Assembly: GCF_000801335.2 (NCBI RefSeq)
Contig: NZ_JSEH01000018.1
Coordinates: forward strand, 1-64,000
Direction: 5' to 3'
DNA: 64,000 bases
From: Desulfovibrio sp. TomC
Lineage (GTDB): Bacteria > Desulfobacterota > Desulfovibrionia > Desulfovibrionales > Desulfovibrionaceae
A program made the position numbers and the translations under genes. Shown one piece after another: positions 15,916 through 26,114 of this stretch (position 1 is its first letter; every line of letters starts with the position of its first letter). The notes under the pieces were generated by a model that was given only the letters and a program-made list of their open reading frames with translations, searched no databases and had not been told where the DNA came from.

Positions 15916-18900
15916 TTAGCCCGCTTTTGTCTCCTTGGCAACACGTTTTCCCATAATACGCCCCAACCCTTGGCCCGCGCCCATAATAAGCTTGAAAAAG
16001 ACCGGGATGAAAAAGGGTGCGATGATGGTGGCCCCGAGCATACCGCCGATGACGCCGGTACCGATGGCGTGGCGGCTGTTGGCGCCGGCGCCGGTGGAGA
16101 TGGCCAGCGGCAGACAGCCGAGGATAAAGGCCAGGGAGGTCATGATGATGGGGCGAAAGCGCAGTGTTGCCGCCGACAGGGCTGCCTCGGCCAGGGATTT
16201 GCCGGCCTTGACCTCAAGCACGGCGAATTCCACGATCAGAATGGCGTTTTTGGCGGCCAGACCGATAAGCGTCACCAGGGCGATCTGGAAATAGATGTCG
16301 TTGCTGAGATCGCGGCCGTAGACGGCGGCAATGGCCCCGAACAGGGCAAAAGGCACGGCCAGGACCACGGCAAAGGGCAGGCTCCAGCGTTCGTACTGGG
16401 CAGCCAGGATCAGGATGACCATGACGATGCCCATGGCAAAGACCAGGGTCGAGGAGCCTTGGGCCGCCTTTTCCTGGTAGGCCGAGCCGGTCCAGGCCAG
16501 GGTGTATTCCGGCGGCAGCACCTTGGCCGCGGCCTGTTCCATGGCGATCAGGGCTTCGCCCGAGGTATGCCCCGGGGCGGGCTGGCCCATGATTTTGGCG
16601 GCTGGGAACACGTTAAAGCGCTCCATGACCTCGGGACCGGTGGATTTCTCGATGGTGGCCAGGGCCGTCAGCGGAATCATCTCGCCTTTGCTGGAGCGCA
16701 CGTACACATCGCGCAGGTCCTCGGGGCGGTCGCGGTAATCCGCTTCGGACTGGATCTGGACCTTGAAGGTCCGGCCGAATTTATTGAAGTCGTTGACATA
16801 GTACGCGCCGAAGGTGGCCTGCATGGCGTCATAGACGTCGCTTATGGCCACGCCCAGGGCCTTGGCCTTGGCGCGATCGAGGTCGATGCGCAGCTGGGGT
16901 ACGTTGGCCCCGAAGGTGGTGGCCACGCGGCCAAGCACGGGATTCTTGCTGGCCTCGGCCACCAGCTTGTCGGTCATGGCAGCCAGGGCCTTGACGTCGG
17001 CTTCCCCGCGGCTTTGCAGGTAGGCGTCAAAGCCGCCGGTGTTGGACATGCCGGAGATGGCCGGCGGATTAAAGGCCAGGGTCAGGCTCTTGGGCAGGGC
17101 CATACCCCGGCCGAAGATGCGTTTGACCACGTCAAAGGAGGACAGCCCCGGGGCTTGGCGTTCGCCCCAGGGTTTAAGCGGCATGAAGACCGTGCCGTAG
17201 TTGGAGCGGTAGGTGAAGCTCAAGAGGTCAAGACCGGTGATGGCAATGACGTCCTTGCTCGAAGGATCCTTCATGTTCATCGCGTCCATGGCGTCGTCAA
17301 TGGCCTCGGTGGCGCGAAGGGACGTGCCGTCGGGCAGGATGTTGACGGCAATGACGTAGCCCTGGTCCTCGTCCGGAACGAGTCCGCCCGGAACCTGCTT
17401 GAACAGCCAGCCCGTGGCCAGGCACAGCCCGGCGAAGAGCAGGATGGCAACGAAGCTTCGGCGCAGCAAAAAGGCCACGCCCGCGCCGTAGAGCCGGGTC
17501 AGGCCGTCAAAGGCCCGGTTAAAGGCCCGAAACAGGCGGTTGGGCTCCTGGTGGCCGGCTTTGAGCAGGCTCGCGCACAAGGCCGGCGTCAGGGTCAGGG
17601 CCACGAGGCCCGAGATAACCACGGAAACCGCGATGGTGATGGCGAACTGCTTGTACATCTGGCCGGTCAGTCCCCCCAGGAAAGCGACAGGGACGAACAC
17701 GGCGCAAAGGACCAGCACGATGGCCACCACCGGTCCGGTCACTTCCTCCATGGCCTTGGCCGTGGCTTCCTTGGGCGGCAGCTTCTGGCTGGTCATGATG
17801 CGCTCGACGTTTTCGAGCACCACGATGGCGTCGTCCACGACGATGCCGATGGCCAGGACCATGCCGAACAGGGTCAGGGTGTTGATGGTAAAGCCGAGCG
17901 CCTGCATGCCGGCAAAGGTGCCGATGATCGACACCGGCACGGCCAGGCAGGGGATAAGCGTGGCCCGGAAGTTTTGCAGGAAGAGAAAGACCACCAGAAA
18001 GACCAGGATCATGGCTTCGACAAGGGTATGGATGACCTCTTTGATGGAGACGCGCACGAAGGTGGTGGTGTCCAGCGGCACCGAATAGGTGACGCCGTCG
18101 GGGAAGCGTTTGGACAGTTCGGCCAGCTTGGCCGTCACCAGATCGGCCGTGTCCAAGGCGTTGGCGCCAGGAGCAAGGAAGATGGCAATGTTGACGGTGG
18201 GGCTGCCGTTGCGTTTGGAAATCGAGTTATAGTCTTTGGCCCCAAGTTCCACCCGGGCCACGTCTTTTAAGTGCAGAAGCGACCCGTCGGGCAGGGCGCG
18301 CAAGATGATGTTGCCGAACTCCTCAGGGGTCATGAGCCGGCCCTGGGTGGTCACCATGTAGTTCAGCGCCACCGGGTGTTCGGGATTCGTCGGCTCGGCC
18401 CCGATGCGACCGGCGGCGAACTGGGCGTTTTGTTCTGAGATGGCTGCGGCCACGTCGGCCGGGGTGAGCTTGAGCTGGGCCAGTTTGTCCGGGCGCAGCC
18501 AGACGCGCATGGAATAGTCCTTGGCCCCGAAGATGGAGGCGTCGCCGACGCCGGGCAGGCGTTTGAGCTCGTCTAAGACGTTGACCAGGACATAGTTGCT
18601 GATAAACACCGAATCGTAGCGCCCGGTGGGCGAATCGAAACCGATGATCTGCAGGATGTTGGACGATTTCTTGGTAACGGTCACGCCCTGGCGGCGGACC
18701 TCGGTTGGCAGGGTGGTCTGGGCGGCCTGGACGCGGTTGTTGACGTTGATCGTGTTCTGGTCGGGGTTGGTGCCCACGGCAAAGGTGACGGTAATCGACA
18801 ACGAGCCGTCGCCGGAACTCGTCGAGCGCATGTAGAGCATGTTGTCGACGCCGTTTATCTGCTGCTCAAGCGGCGCGGCCACGGTTTCGGCGATGACCTC

Positions 18901-19065
18901 GGGGCTGGCCCCGGGGTAGACGGCCGTGACGTTGACTTCCGGCGGAATGATGTCGGGAAATTGGGCAATGGGCAGGCTTCTGATCGCCGCCAGACCCGCC
19001 AGTACGATGACCAGCGAGATGACGATGGAGAAAACCGGGCGGCCCAGGAAGAAGCGTGAAATCAT
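15916..19065 (-). CDS. RND multidrug efflux permease (HAE1 / AcrB type)
   Basis: 1049 residues, normal for AcrB/MexB. It opens [40 protein letters not shown] in TM4 carries the two proton-relay Asp residues. There are twelve membrane segments and two large periplasmic loops. It exports lipophilic compounds by proton antiport, together with the adaptor encoded just upstream (ATGA overlap). No TolC-type outer-membrane channel gene is in the window, so one encoded elsewhere must be used. Confidence 0.95.
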   Translation of the reverse strand: MISRFFLGRPVFSIVISLVIVLAGLAAIRSLPIAQFPDIIPPEVNVTAVYPGASPEVIAETVAAPLEQQINGVDNMLYMRSTSSGDGSLSITVTFAVGTNPDQNTINVNNRVQAAQTTLPTEVRRQGVTVTKKSSNILQIIGFDSPTGRYDSVFISNYVLVNVLDELKRLPGVGDASIFGAKDYSMRVWLRPDKLAQLKLTPADVAAAISEQNAQFAAGRIGAEPTNPEHPVALNYMVTTQGRLMTPEEFGNIILRALPDGSLLHLKDVARVELGAKDYNSISKRNGSPTVNIAIFLAPGANALDTADLVTAKLAELSKRFPDGVTYSVPLDTTTFVRVSIKEVIHTLVEAMILVFLVVFLFLQNFRATLIPCLAVPVSIIGTFAGMQALGFTINTLTLFGMVLAIGIVVDDAIVVLENVERIMTSQKLPPKEATAKAMEEVTGPVVAIVLVLCAVFVPVAFLGGLTGQMYKQFAITIAVSVVISGLVALTLTPALCASLLKAGHQEPNRLFRAFNRAFDGLTRLYGAGVAFLLRRSFVAILLFAGLCLATGWLFKQVPGGLVPDEDQGYVIAVNILPDGTSLRATEAIDDAMDAMNMKDPSSKDVIAITGLDLLSFTYRSNYGTVFMPLKPWGERQAPGLSSFDVVKRIFGRGMALPKSLTLAFNPPAISGMSNTGGFDAYLQSRGEADVKALAAMTDKLVAEASKNPVLGRVATTFGANVPQLRIDLDRAKAKALGVAISDVYDAMQATFGAYYVNDFNKFGRTFKVQIQSEADYRDRPEDLRDVYVRSSKGEMIPLTALATIEKSTGPEVMERFNVFPAAKIMGQPAPGHTSGEALIAMEQAAAKVLPPEYTLAWTGSAYQEKAAQGSSTLVFAMGIVMVILILAAQYERWSLPFAVVLAVPFALFGAIAAVYGRDLSNDIYFQIALVTLIGLAAKNAILIVEFAVLEVKAGKSLAEAALSAATLRFRPIIMTSLAFILGCLPLAISTGAGANSRHAIGTGVIGGMLGATIIAPFFIPVFFKLIMGAGQGLGRIMGKRVAKETKAG

Positions 19066-20327
19066 GAACGGGCCTCCTTGCCCTCGACCTTGGCCGCCTC
19101 GCCGGTCTTGGTTGCGGCGTCGGAAGCGCCGGCGGCCGGCTCGGCCATGGCGGCCGGGGCCGGGGCGTCGGCGCGAACGGTGACGGTCATGCCGGGACGG
19201 ACCTTGATGACCCCTTCGGCCACGATGCGCTCGCCCGGCTCCAGACCCTTCTCCACGAGATAGGTATTGCCGACCGTTTCGCCGAGGACCACCGGACGCG
19301 GGGCAATCTGGTTCTTGTCGTCCACGGTCCAGACCATGGCGCCCTGCTGGGTGTTGAGGACCGCCCCCTGGGGAATGGACAGCACGTCCTTGTAACGCGC
19401 CCCTTCCAGGCGCACCCGTACGAACTGCCCGGGCAGCACCAGACTGTCAGGGTTGGTGAACTCGGCCCGCACCTTGACCACGCCCGTGGTGGAATCCACC
19501 TGGGTGTCGGTGAAGTTGATGCGGCCGGTATCCGGATAATCCACGCCGTCAGGCATGGTCAGACGCACGCCAAAGTCTTTGCCGCCGGTGATGACCACCT
19601 TGCCCTCGGCCCGAAGCTTGCGGATCTTCATCATCTCCGGACCGGACATGGAGAAGTTGACGTAGATCGGATCGACCCGGGAAATGGTGGTTAAAAGGCT
19701 GGCGTCGGTGTTGGTGGTGACAAGGCTGCCCTCGGAACGGGTTTCCTTGCTGGTCATGCCGGAGATGGGGGCCGTAACCTTGGTCCATTCGAGGTTAAGC
19801 GACGCTTCCCGGACCTTGCCCCGGGCCGTTTCCACGGCGGCAGTCGTGGATTCCAGGGTGGTTTTGGCGTCGTCAAAGTCCTTTTTGGCCACCACGTCGC
19901 CCTTGTACAGGGTCTGCATCCGCTCGGCGTCGCGCTTGGCCTGGGACAGTGTGGCCTCGGCCTGACCAAGGGCGCCCTTGGCCTGCTCCAGGGCGGCCTG
20001 ATAGGGCGCGGGGTCGATCTCGAACATGAGATCGCCTTGGCGTACCCGGGAACCTTCTTCATAGTTGCGATGGAGCAGAATGCCGCCAACCCGGGCGCGC
20101 ACCTCGACCTCGCGCGAACCGGCGGTCTGGCCCATGTAGGCCATCTCCAGGGGGATATCGGTCCGGGTCACGGTGTGGGCCACGATTTCGGGCGGCGGCG
20201 GCGCAGCGGCCCCGGCTTCCTGGCCGGAACTGTCCGTAGCGCAGCCGGAAAGGGCGGCGAGCAGGCAAAAGGGGAGGCAGAGGGCCGCAGAGCGGCGAAG
20301 AGCTTGAGCGAAAACGGATACGGACAT
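19062..20327 (-). CDS. RND efflux periplasmic adaptor (membrane fusion) lipoprotein
   Basis: 421 residues from ATG 20327, which has GGAGG 6 nt upstream. [12 protein letters not shown] gives a lipobox, so this is an inner-membrane-anchored lipoprotein like AcrA. The barrel-lipoyl half-motifs [20 protein letters not shown] and [18 protein letters not shown] are seen, with an alpha-hairpin between them (about residues 85-150). The C-terminus is Ala/Glu-rich. It is coupled to the pump gene. Confidence 0.93.
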   Translation of the reverse strand: MSVSVFAQALRRSAALCLPFCLLAALSGCATDSSGQEAGAAAPPPPEIVAHTVTRTDIPLEMAYMGQTAGSREVEVRARVGGILLHRNYEEGSRVRQGDLMFEIDPAPYQAALEQAKGALGQAEATLSQAKRDAERMQTLYKGDVVAKKDFDDAKTTLESTTAAVETARGKVREASLNLEWTKVTAPISGMTSKETRSEGSLVTTNTDASLLTTISRVDPIYVNFSMSGPEMMKIRKLRAEGKVVITGGKDFGVRLTMPDGVDYPDTGRINFTDTQVDSTTGVVKVRAEFTNPDSLVLPGQFVRVRLEGARYKDVLSIPQGAVLNTQQGAMVWTVDDKNQIAPRPVVLGETVGNTYLVEKGLEPGERIVAEGVIKVRPGMTVTVRADAPAPAAMAEPAAGASDAATKTGEAAKVEGKEARS

Positions 20328-20395
20328 GGCAACCTCCAAAACAGGTGGCCGCTTCGTCTGGCGAAGCGGGAATACGGCGGTGTCGCGGCGCGTGT

Positions 20396-21406
20396 TCATT
20401 GCGCCGCCGAAACGGGGCTGTCGCCTCGGGCCAGAAGCGGCATCCAGGCGGCGGCGAAGCGGTCGGCGGCCTTGGCAGTGAAATGATAGCCGTCATTGCG
20501 GTCGAACCAGGGGACGAGCAGGTCGGTGTTGGGGCCGGAGAAAATTCTTCGGGCCGGGTTGGCGACCTCGGTCTGGGCCGCCGTCAGGGTCGGGCAGGAC
20601 CGATAGCAGGCCGGGTCACTGTGTTCGGAACAGACTGGATCGAGATAGAGCGATGCCCTGGCGACGATGATGTCGTTCTCTTCGCCGACACGCTGGCGTA
20701 TCTGGCTGACCACGGCCTCAAGCATGGCGCGATAGTCGGGCGCGTCAAGGCCCAGGGCGCAGTCGGCCTCGCCTTGGTGGAACAAAATGTGGGTCGGAGG
20801 CAGACCCTGGGCGATAAGGTCGTCCAGGGTGTTTAGGAGCAGGGGATTGAGCGTTCCGCCCGGTCCCCAGTTGAGAATGGAAGAGCCGCCCCGGGCGATG
20901 TCGGCAAAAATGACGGTGTCATAGAGACCGCTGCTAACCACCCGGTCGCCCAGGCGCGGCCAGGAACTGCCCTTGGCGCCGGTCGCGCCGGGCAGGGCGT
21001 CGTGGGCCTTCTGACAGGACCCGCCGAAAAAGGCATAGACCGGCTGTCTGGAATCATAGCCCGGGTCCACGGTGTTGGAGGCGTTGGACTGGCCAAAGAC
21101 CAAGGCCACCATGGTCCGTCCGCCGGCCAACGCGGCGCAGTCCCCGGCCGGCTCCCCGGCCGGGCCGGGAAATACGGCCAATTCGCCGGTTTCGGGCAAC
21201 ACCGGTGCGCGCCCGGCATAGCGGGCCTGGATGGCGTCGGGCGAAAGGACTTGCGAGGCGGCGACTCCTGGTGCAGACGGCTGCAGCAGCAGCAGCGCCA
21301 GGGCAGCCAGACCGGCAACACCCAGTGTCAGACGAGAACCCCGATGGGCGTACAGTGTTAACACTTGTTCACTTGTAGGGCCAAGAAAATTATGCGGCAA
21401 CGGCAT
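20396..21406 (-). CDS. Exported SASA/GDSL-like carbohydrate esterase
   Basis: 336 residues. After an N-terminal signal or membrane segment (LGVAGLAALALLLL), the protein has the sialate O-acetylesterase-type (SASA) blocks: FGQSNASNT with the nucleophile Ser, FHQGEADCAL, and DRNDGYHFT with the catalytic Asp-x-x-His. It would remove acetyl groups from a periplasmic or surface substrate. It lies between tetR and the adaptor gene, all in one direction, so it may be co-expressed with the pump. Start is uncertain: ATG 21406 overlaps the tetR stop by 17 nt and has GGGAG upstream; GTG 21364 would give a more compact signal peptide. Confidence 0.75.
   Translation of the reverse strand: MPLPHNFLGPTSEQVLTLYAHRGSRLTLGVAGLAALALLLLQPSAPGVAASQVLSPDAIQARYAGRAPVLPETGELAVFPGPAGEPAGDCAALAGGRTMVALVFGQSNASNTVDPGYDSRQPVYAFFGGSCQKAHDALPGATGAKGSSWPRLGDRVVSSGLYDTVIFADIARGGSSILNWGPGGTLNPLLLNTLDDLIAQGLPPTHILFHQGEADCALGLDAPDYRAMLEAVVSQIRQRVGEENDIIVARASLYLDPVCSEHSDPACYRSCPTLTAAQTEVANPARRIFSGPNTDLLVPWFDRNDGYHFTAKAADRFAAAWMPLLARGDSPVSAAQ
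21357..21372. promoter_or_regulatory. Candidate TetR operator, copy 2
   Basis: GTTAACACTTGTTCAC matches the site in front of tetR (GTTAACACCGGTTTAC) at 13 of 16 positions, in the same orientation. It also contains a 12-bp palindrome AGTGTTAACACT (21354-21365). On the minus strand it follows a TTGGCC that could act as a -35 element, so it may control the esterase and efflux genes. It overlaps the beginning of the esterase frame. Confidence 0.5.
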
Positions 21407-21983
21407 GGGCAAACAACTCCCAATTGGCGGCGGTCTGGCGGGGCATATCCAAATCTTCCGGCGTTCTGGCCTGGATCAGTGCCGGCATGGCAATAAGGCC
21501 GATGAAGTTCACAAAGATCTCTTCAGGGCGTATGTCGAGGCGAATCTCACCATTTTGCTGGGCTGCACCAATCAGTTCGATAATGAGTTCACGTAGAAGC
21601 TTATGGTGCTTCAATTTTAGCTCGCGAAGCTGCGTTTCTTCGAACCAGAGGACATCGGACAAAAAGACGACTGGTAGGGCACAATATCGATTGACCATGC
21701 CCATCGATGAAAAATACAGACGCCGTATGGCATCTAACGGACTTATAGCGTCAGCCTTGGCCTTACGGACATTGGCCATGAAGAACTCCTGATGTTCTTC
21801 CATGATGGCCTTGAGGATCTCGGCTTTATTTTTATAGTGCCGGTACAGGGCGGCGGCCGAGATGCCAACGGCATCGGCCACCCGGCGCACCGTGACGGCG
21901 CCGATCCCCTGGTTCACGACAATGTCCAGGGCGGCTTCAGCGATTTGTTCGCGACGCAGGGGGGAATCAAGGCGTTCAGTCAT
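21390..21983 (-). CDS. TetR-family transcriptional regulator
   Basis: 197 residues. The N-terminal helix-turn-helix reads VTVRRVADAVGISAAALYRH followed by YKNKAEIL, a classic TetR signature. The C-terminal ligand-binding half is helical. There is no Shine-Dalgarno before the ATG at 21983 (the leader reads TTCCTCCCC), which fits a leaderless or near-leaderless transcript from the promoter at 21990-22018. It is the first gene of the efflux cassette and probably represses it. Confidence 0.92.
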   Translation of the reverse strand: MTERLDSPLRREQIAEAALDIVVNQGIGAVTVRRVADAVGISAAALYRHYKNKAEILKAIMEEHQEFFMANVRKAKADAISPLDAIRRLYFSSMGMVNRYCALPVVFLSDVLWFEETQLRELKLKHHKLLRELIIELIGAAQQNGEIRLDIRPEEIFVNFIGLIAMPALIQARTPEDLDMPRQTAANWELFAHAVAA

Positions 21984-21989
21984 GGGGAG

Positions 21990-22018
21990 GAAGTTAACAC
22001 CGGTTTACAAACTGTCAA
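21990..22018 (-). promoter_or_regulatory. tetR promoter with TetR operator between -35 and -10 (copy 1)
   Basis: On the minus strand, TTGACA (22018-22013) is followed after about 16 nt by TAACTT. The start point would then fall near the ATG at 21983. The spacer holds GTAAACCGGTGTTAAC (21993-22008), the complement of the repeated 16-mer also found at 21357-21372. A repressor there would block polymerase, the usual TetR autoregulation. Confidence 0.55.
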
Positions 22019-22083
22019 GAAGGATGCCCTGGCTGGCGGCCGGAAATAAAACGGCTGGCCCAGACTGTCAAGAGGCCCAGTCG

Positions 22084-23901
22084 TCAGACCACTGTGGCCC
22101 GAATAACTTCTTCGATCGTCGTGATTCCGCTGAGAATTTTTTCCAGTCCATCCTCGCGCAGGGTGGTCATGCCGGACGCGATGGCCTTGGCCCGGATGCG
22201 GCCGGCTTCGGAACTGTGCAGAATAAGATCGGCCATGGATTCGTCGATGACCAGCAATTCGTGGATGGAGGTCCGACCGCGAAAGCCGGTGTGCATGCAC
22301 TGGGGGCAGCCTTTGGCCCGCCAGATGGTGCAACCGGCCAGTCTGACGGCCGCGGGGCCGAAGGGGAGCAGGTCTTCTTCGCTGGGCACAAAGGCCTCCC
22401 GGCACCGGGTGCACAGGACCCGCACTAAACGCTGGGCAATAAGCGCCCGGACCACCGAGCAGACCATATAGGGTTCGATGCCCATATCGACCATGCGGGT
22501 GACGGCCGAGGCCGCGTCATTGGTGTGCAGGGTGGAAAAGACGAGGTGGCCGGTGAGGGCGGCTTGGCAGGCGATCTGGGCGGTTTCGGCGTCGCGGATT
22601 TCGCCGACCAGGATGACGTCCGGGTCCTGGCGCAGAATCGAGCGCAACCCGCTGGCAAAGGTCAGGTCGATCTTGGCGTTGACCTGCATCTGCCCCACGC
22701 CTTCGATCTGGTATTCCACCGGGTCTTCGATGGTGAGGATGTTTTTGTCGGATGAATTGATATGGTTGATGATGCCATAGAGGGTGGTGGATTTGCCCGA
22801 GCCGGTCGGGCCGGTCACCAGGATGATGCCGTGGGGCAGGGTGACCAGGGTTTTGAGGCGCGTAAAGTGGGGTGGCGACAAGCCGAGTTCCTCAAGGCTC
22901 AGGATCCGGCTGTTTTTTTCAAGCAGGCGCAGCACGAGCCGTTCGCCGAACTTGGTGGGAAAGACCGAGACGCGGATATCCACGTTGCGGTTGCCGAGCC
23001 GAATGTCGAAGCTGCCGTCCTGGGGCAGGCGACGTTCGGCGATGTCGAGTTTGGCGCGGATTTTCACATGGGAAACCACTGGCGGATGCCAGCGTTTGTC
23101 CAGGGTCTTGATGTCGTAAAGCACGCCGTCGAGGCGGAAGCGGATTTTGAGGGAATTCTGGTACGGTTCGATATGGATGTCGCTGCACAGATCGCGCACG
23201 GCCTGGGTAAGGAGCTGGTTGACGAGCCGGATGACCGGGGCGTTTGAGGTCTCGTCCAGGAGATCCTCGGTGGACATGTTTTCCGGCGGCGGCCCCATGA
23301 AATCATCCAGGCTGACATCGCCCAGGCGCGTTTCCCCGTCGGCCTCGGCCTGGCCGAAGGCATGGTTAATGGCGGCCAGGATGGTCTCCGGCAGGGCCAG
23401 GGCCGGTTCGAGGTCGGACACGCCCAGCATCCGGCGCACATCGTCGGCCAATTCCGGGGAAAAGGGATCGGCCAGGGCCAGGACCAACCGGCCGTTGTCC
23501 GTAAACGGCACGGCCAGATTGCGCTTGAGGTAGGCAAAGGGCAGGGCGCGCATCCGCTCGGCATCGGCGTCGGTGGCGGGAATGGTTTCGAGATAGGGCA
23601 GGCCCAGGACCTTGGCCAGGGCGGAGGCGGCCATGGCCGGGTCGGCCTTGTGGACTTCGGCCAGCCGACGAAAGGGATTGTGCCCGCTGCGGGCCGCTTC
23701 GGCAAAGACGTCTTCCAGGGCGGCAACTGTCAGGCCCAGAGTCTCGGCCACGGGTTCAAGAAGGGCCGGACGCGGCAGAGAGGAGGCAGGGTCGACGCCT
23801 GGGTTGCGGTCACGGCCGGGTCGGACAGGCAGACGGCACAGGGAGGCCAAACGGTCCCCTATGGTTTTGGGGACAAGGCCTTCGGGCAGGGGCAGGGCCA
23901 C
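22084..23901 (-). CDS. gspE: Type II secretion ATPase GspE
   Basis: 605 residues if the GTG at 23901 is used, just after the gspD stop. An N-terminal GspE/PilB (MshEN-like) domain is followed by the ATPase core. Walker A is GPTGSGKSTTLYG, the Asp box is TIEDPVEYQIEGVGQMQVN, Walker B is LRQDPDVILVGEIRDAETA, and the His box is TGHLVFSTLHTND. The zinc-binding CTRCREAF...CPQC segment supplies four Cys. It powers pseudopilus assembly from the cytoplasm. The frame stays open upstream inside gspD, but those codons have no family similarity. No ATG lies near the expected start, so the GTG is a best guess. Confidence 0.9.
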   Translation of the reverse strand: MALPLPEGLVPKTIGDRLASLCRLPVRPGRDRNPGVDPASSLPRPALLEPVAETLGLTVAALEDVFAEAARSGHNPFRRLAEVHKADPAMAASALAKVLGLPYLETIPATDADAERMRALPFAYLKRNLAVPFTDNGRLVLALADPFSPELADDVRRMLGVSDLEPALALPETILAAINHAFGQAEADGETRLGDVSLDDFMGPPPENMSTEDLLDETSNAPVIRLVNQLLTQAVRDLCSDIHIEPYQNSLKIRFRLDGVLYDIKTLDKRWHPPVVSHVKIRAKLDIAERRLPQDGSFDIRLGNRNVDIRVSVFPTKFGERLVLRLLEKNSRILSLEELGLSPPHFTRLKTLVTLPHGIILVTGPTGSGKSTTLYGIINHINSSDKNILTIEDPVEYQIEGVGQMQVNAKIDLTFASGLRSILRQDPDVILVGEIRDAETAQIACQAALTGHLVFSTLHTNDAASAVTRMVDMGIEPYMVCSVVRALIAQRLVRVLCTRCREAFVPSEEDLLPFGPAAVRLAGCTIWRAKGCPQCMHTGFRGRTSIHELLVIDESMADLILHSSEAGRIRAKAIASGMTTLREDGLEKILSGITTIEEVIRATVV

Positions 23902-23905
23902 GGAG

Positions 23906-25942
23906 CTAGCTGCCGGCTCCGGCGGCGAAAAAGACCGGGGCCTTACGGATCGGTTTGGACAGCTCTTCCTCGTTGAATTCGATTTGCCGTTCCAGCTCCA
24001 TTTTTTTGGTGTGCAGGAGCTGGTCGCTCTCAACGCCCGGCGTGGTGATGCGCGGGGTGATGAAGACATAGAGATTGGTCCGATCGTCCTTGACGGTCTT
24101 GTTTTTAAAAAGCCATCCCAGCACCGGGACGTCGCCCAGGCCTGGGACCTTGCTGTTGCCTTCACTCCGGCTCTTACCGATCAGACCCGAGAGCACAATG
24201 GTCTCGGCGTTTTTGCACATCACGGTCGTTTCGGTGACGCGCTTGCGGGTGGTGGGCTGCAGGGTCCCCGTCTGCTGGGTCACGGTTTCGTCGATGCGGC
24301 TGGTCTCCTGCTTGATTTTAAGCTTGATGGAGTCCCCTTCGTTGATTTGCGGCGTGACCTTGAGCGTCGTGCCGACATCCTTGTAGTCGAAACGCTGGTA
24401 AGGACGGTCGGTGGTGGATTGGCCCACGTCCTGGCTGGTCAGATAGGGGCGGTTTTCAGCCACGGTGATGGTGGCTTCCTCGTTGTCGAGGGTCATAAGC
24501 TGGGGGGTGGCGATGATGTTGAAGCTGTTGTCGGATTTGGAGGCGCTCACCATGGCCTGAAGATTGGAATAGACGACCTCGCCGATCTTGACCGGGAAGG
24601 CCAGCGCCCCAAGCGATCCGCCCGCCGGAGGGACAAAGGCCCCGGAGGAATTATACAGGGATTCATAGCCGGCCGGATTGGAGGAACCGTAAATGAGGCC
24701 GCCGTACTTGCTGTCGCCAAGACCGGACTGTTTGTTGGCCACATTGAGGTTGACGCCAAACGACACGGACTTGTCGGTGGAGACTTCCATGATCAGCGCT
24801 TCGACATAGACCTGCTTGCGTGGGGCGTCGAGCTTTTTGACCACCTGATCGACGAAGGCGAAATCTTCCGGGGCAGCGGTCACGAGGAGGCTGTTGGTGG
24901 ACTTGTCGGCCACGAAATTAAACCCGCCGGAGATGGCGGGAGCCTGCCCTTTGGTGGCGTCGCCCGAGGTGGAACTGCCCTTGGTAAAAAGCTCGTTTAA
25001 GACCTTGCTCAGGTTTTCGGCGTCGGCGTGCTGGAGCTTGTAGACGTGCAGATTGCCCTGTTCGATGGGATTGACCACGTCCAGGCGGGCCAGGAGGGAT
25101 TTGATCTGGGTCACGTACTGCGGCTCGGCCAGGACGATGATGGCGTTGGTGCGTTCTTCGGGGACCACGCTGATCTTGGTGCCGGCAGCTTCCTTGGAGG
25201 CGGCCTGGGTCATCAGCTTTTCGATCTTTTGGGACAGCTTGGCTGCCGAGGCGTGCTTGAGGGGAAAGAGATAGAGCGAGGACTTGGCCGAAGCCAAGTC
25301 GAGCTGGTCCACAATGCCGATGATACGCTGAATGTTGGGACGGTAATCGGTGATGATCAGGGCATTGGTGTCGGCAAAATCGGCCAACATGCCATCCGGG
25401 GAGACCAGCGGGGCAAGGACTTTGCGCAGCTCCGGGGAACGGATATTTTTGAGCGGCACGATCTGCGTCACCATGCTGTCGTTGGGCGAGGCCACGGTTT
25501 CACGGCCCTCGATAAGGGGCATACTGCGCGCGCGACTGGTCTTGGCCGGCACGATTTTGACAAAGTTTTCGGTGGGAAGCGCCGTGTACCCGTTGACCTC
25601 AAGCACCGACTCGAAAACTTTGTAGACCTCGGGTACGGACAAGGGCTTGGGGGAAATGACTGTAATATTGCCTTTGACCGCGTCGTCGATGACGAAATTC
25701 TTGCCGGTGACCTGGCTTATGTATTTGATAAAGGCGCGGAGATCCACGCCGTCGAAATTAATGCTGATGGTCTTGGCCGAAGTGTCTTCCTGGGCTGTTG
25801 CAGGCGTTTCCGGGGCCGGAGACTGGGCTGACGCCGGCAGAGCCTGTCCCAGGAGGCCAAGCCAGACGAAACAACCGGCCAGAAGCAGGGACAGTGTACA
25901 TCCGGCAGATGCCGGGAACCGGAAACAACGGGGACGCATCAT
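23906..25942 (-). CDS. gspD: Type II secretion outer-membrane secretin GspD
   Basis: 678 residues from ATG 25942 (AAGGTG upstream). A signal peptide (cleavage near ALPASAQS) is followed by the N0 domain (ISINFDGVDLRAFIKYISQV), N1-N3 repeats (about residues 150-390) and the secretin C-domain with VPGLGDVPVLGWLFKNKTV, the family signature. It forms the outer-membrane channel. gspE follows after 5 nt. The remaining gsp genes are 6.8 kb downstream, beyond the efflux cassette. Confidence 0.95.
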   Translation of the reverse strand: MMRPRCFRFPASAGCTLSLLLAGCFVWLGLLGQALPASAQSPAPETPATAQEDTSAKTISINFDGVDLRAFIKYISQVTGKNFVIDDAVKGNITVISPKPLSVPEVYKVFESVLEVNGYTALPTENFVKIVPAKTSRARSMPLIEGRETVASPNDSMVTQIVPLKNIRSPELRKVLAPLVSPDGMLADFADTNALIITDYRPNIQRIIGIVDQLDLASAKSSLYLFPLKHASAAKLSQKIEKLMTQAASKEAAGTKISVVPEERTNAIIVLAEPQYVTQIKSLLARLDVVNPIEQGNLHVYKLQHADAENLSKVLNELFTKGSSTSGDATKGQAPAISGGFNFVADKSTNSLLVTAAPEDFAFVDQVVKKLDAPRKQVYVEALIMEVSTDKSVSFGVNLNVANKQSGLGDSKYGGLIYGSSNPAGYESLYNSSGAFVPPAGGSLGALAFPVKIGEVVYSNLQAMVSASKSDNSFNIIATPQLMTLDNEEATITVAENRPYLTSQDVGQSTTDRPYQRFDYKDVGTTLKVTPQINEGDSIKLKIKQETSRIDETVTQQTGTLQPTTRKRVTETTVMCKNAETIVLSGLIGKSRSEGNSKVPGLGDVPVLGWLFKNKTVKDDRTNLYVFITPRITTPGVESDQLLHTKKMELERQIEFNEEELSKPIRKAPVFFAAGAGS

Positions 25943-26044
25943 GGCGGCACCTTGAAAATGGCAAGTATTAATGGACAAGCTTTGCGGGGCCGGACAATCG
26001 GTCCGTTGCATCCACCGGTCAAATGGCCGGCACGCTTTTCATCA

Positions 26045-26082
26045 CTGGACGCTTCGTAGCACGACGGCGGCGAAGCGTCCAG
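26045..26082. other. 12-bp inverted repeat between porin and gspD
   Basis: CTGGACGCTTCG (26045-26056) and CGAAGCGTCCAG (26071-26082) are perfectly complementary around a 14-nt loop. It lies just after the porin stop on the minus strand and could end or protect the porin mRNA, although no T-run follows. Confidence 0.5.
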
Positions 26083-26114
26083 ATAGCCAGACTGGTGCGT
26101 TGAGGAAGACTTCG

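Noticed and set aside
15970-18270. 766-codon plus-strand open frame
   Set aside because: Antisense to the RND pump gene; rich in Gly, His, Asp and Gln with no domain.
22084-24165. Longer gspE frame starting inside gspD
   Set aside because: Its first 88 codons overlap gspD in another frame and have no GspE similarity; the start was moved to GTG 23901.
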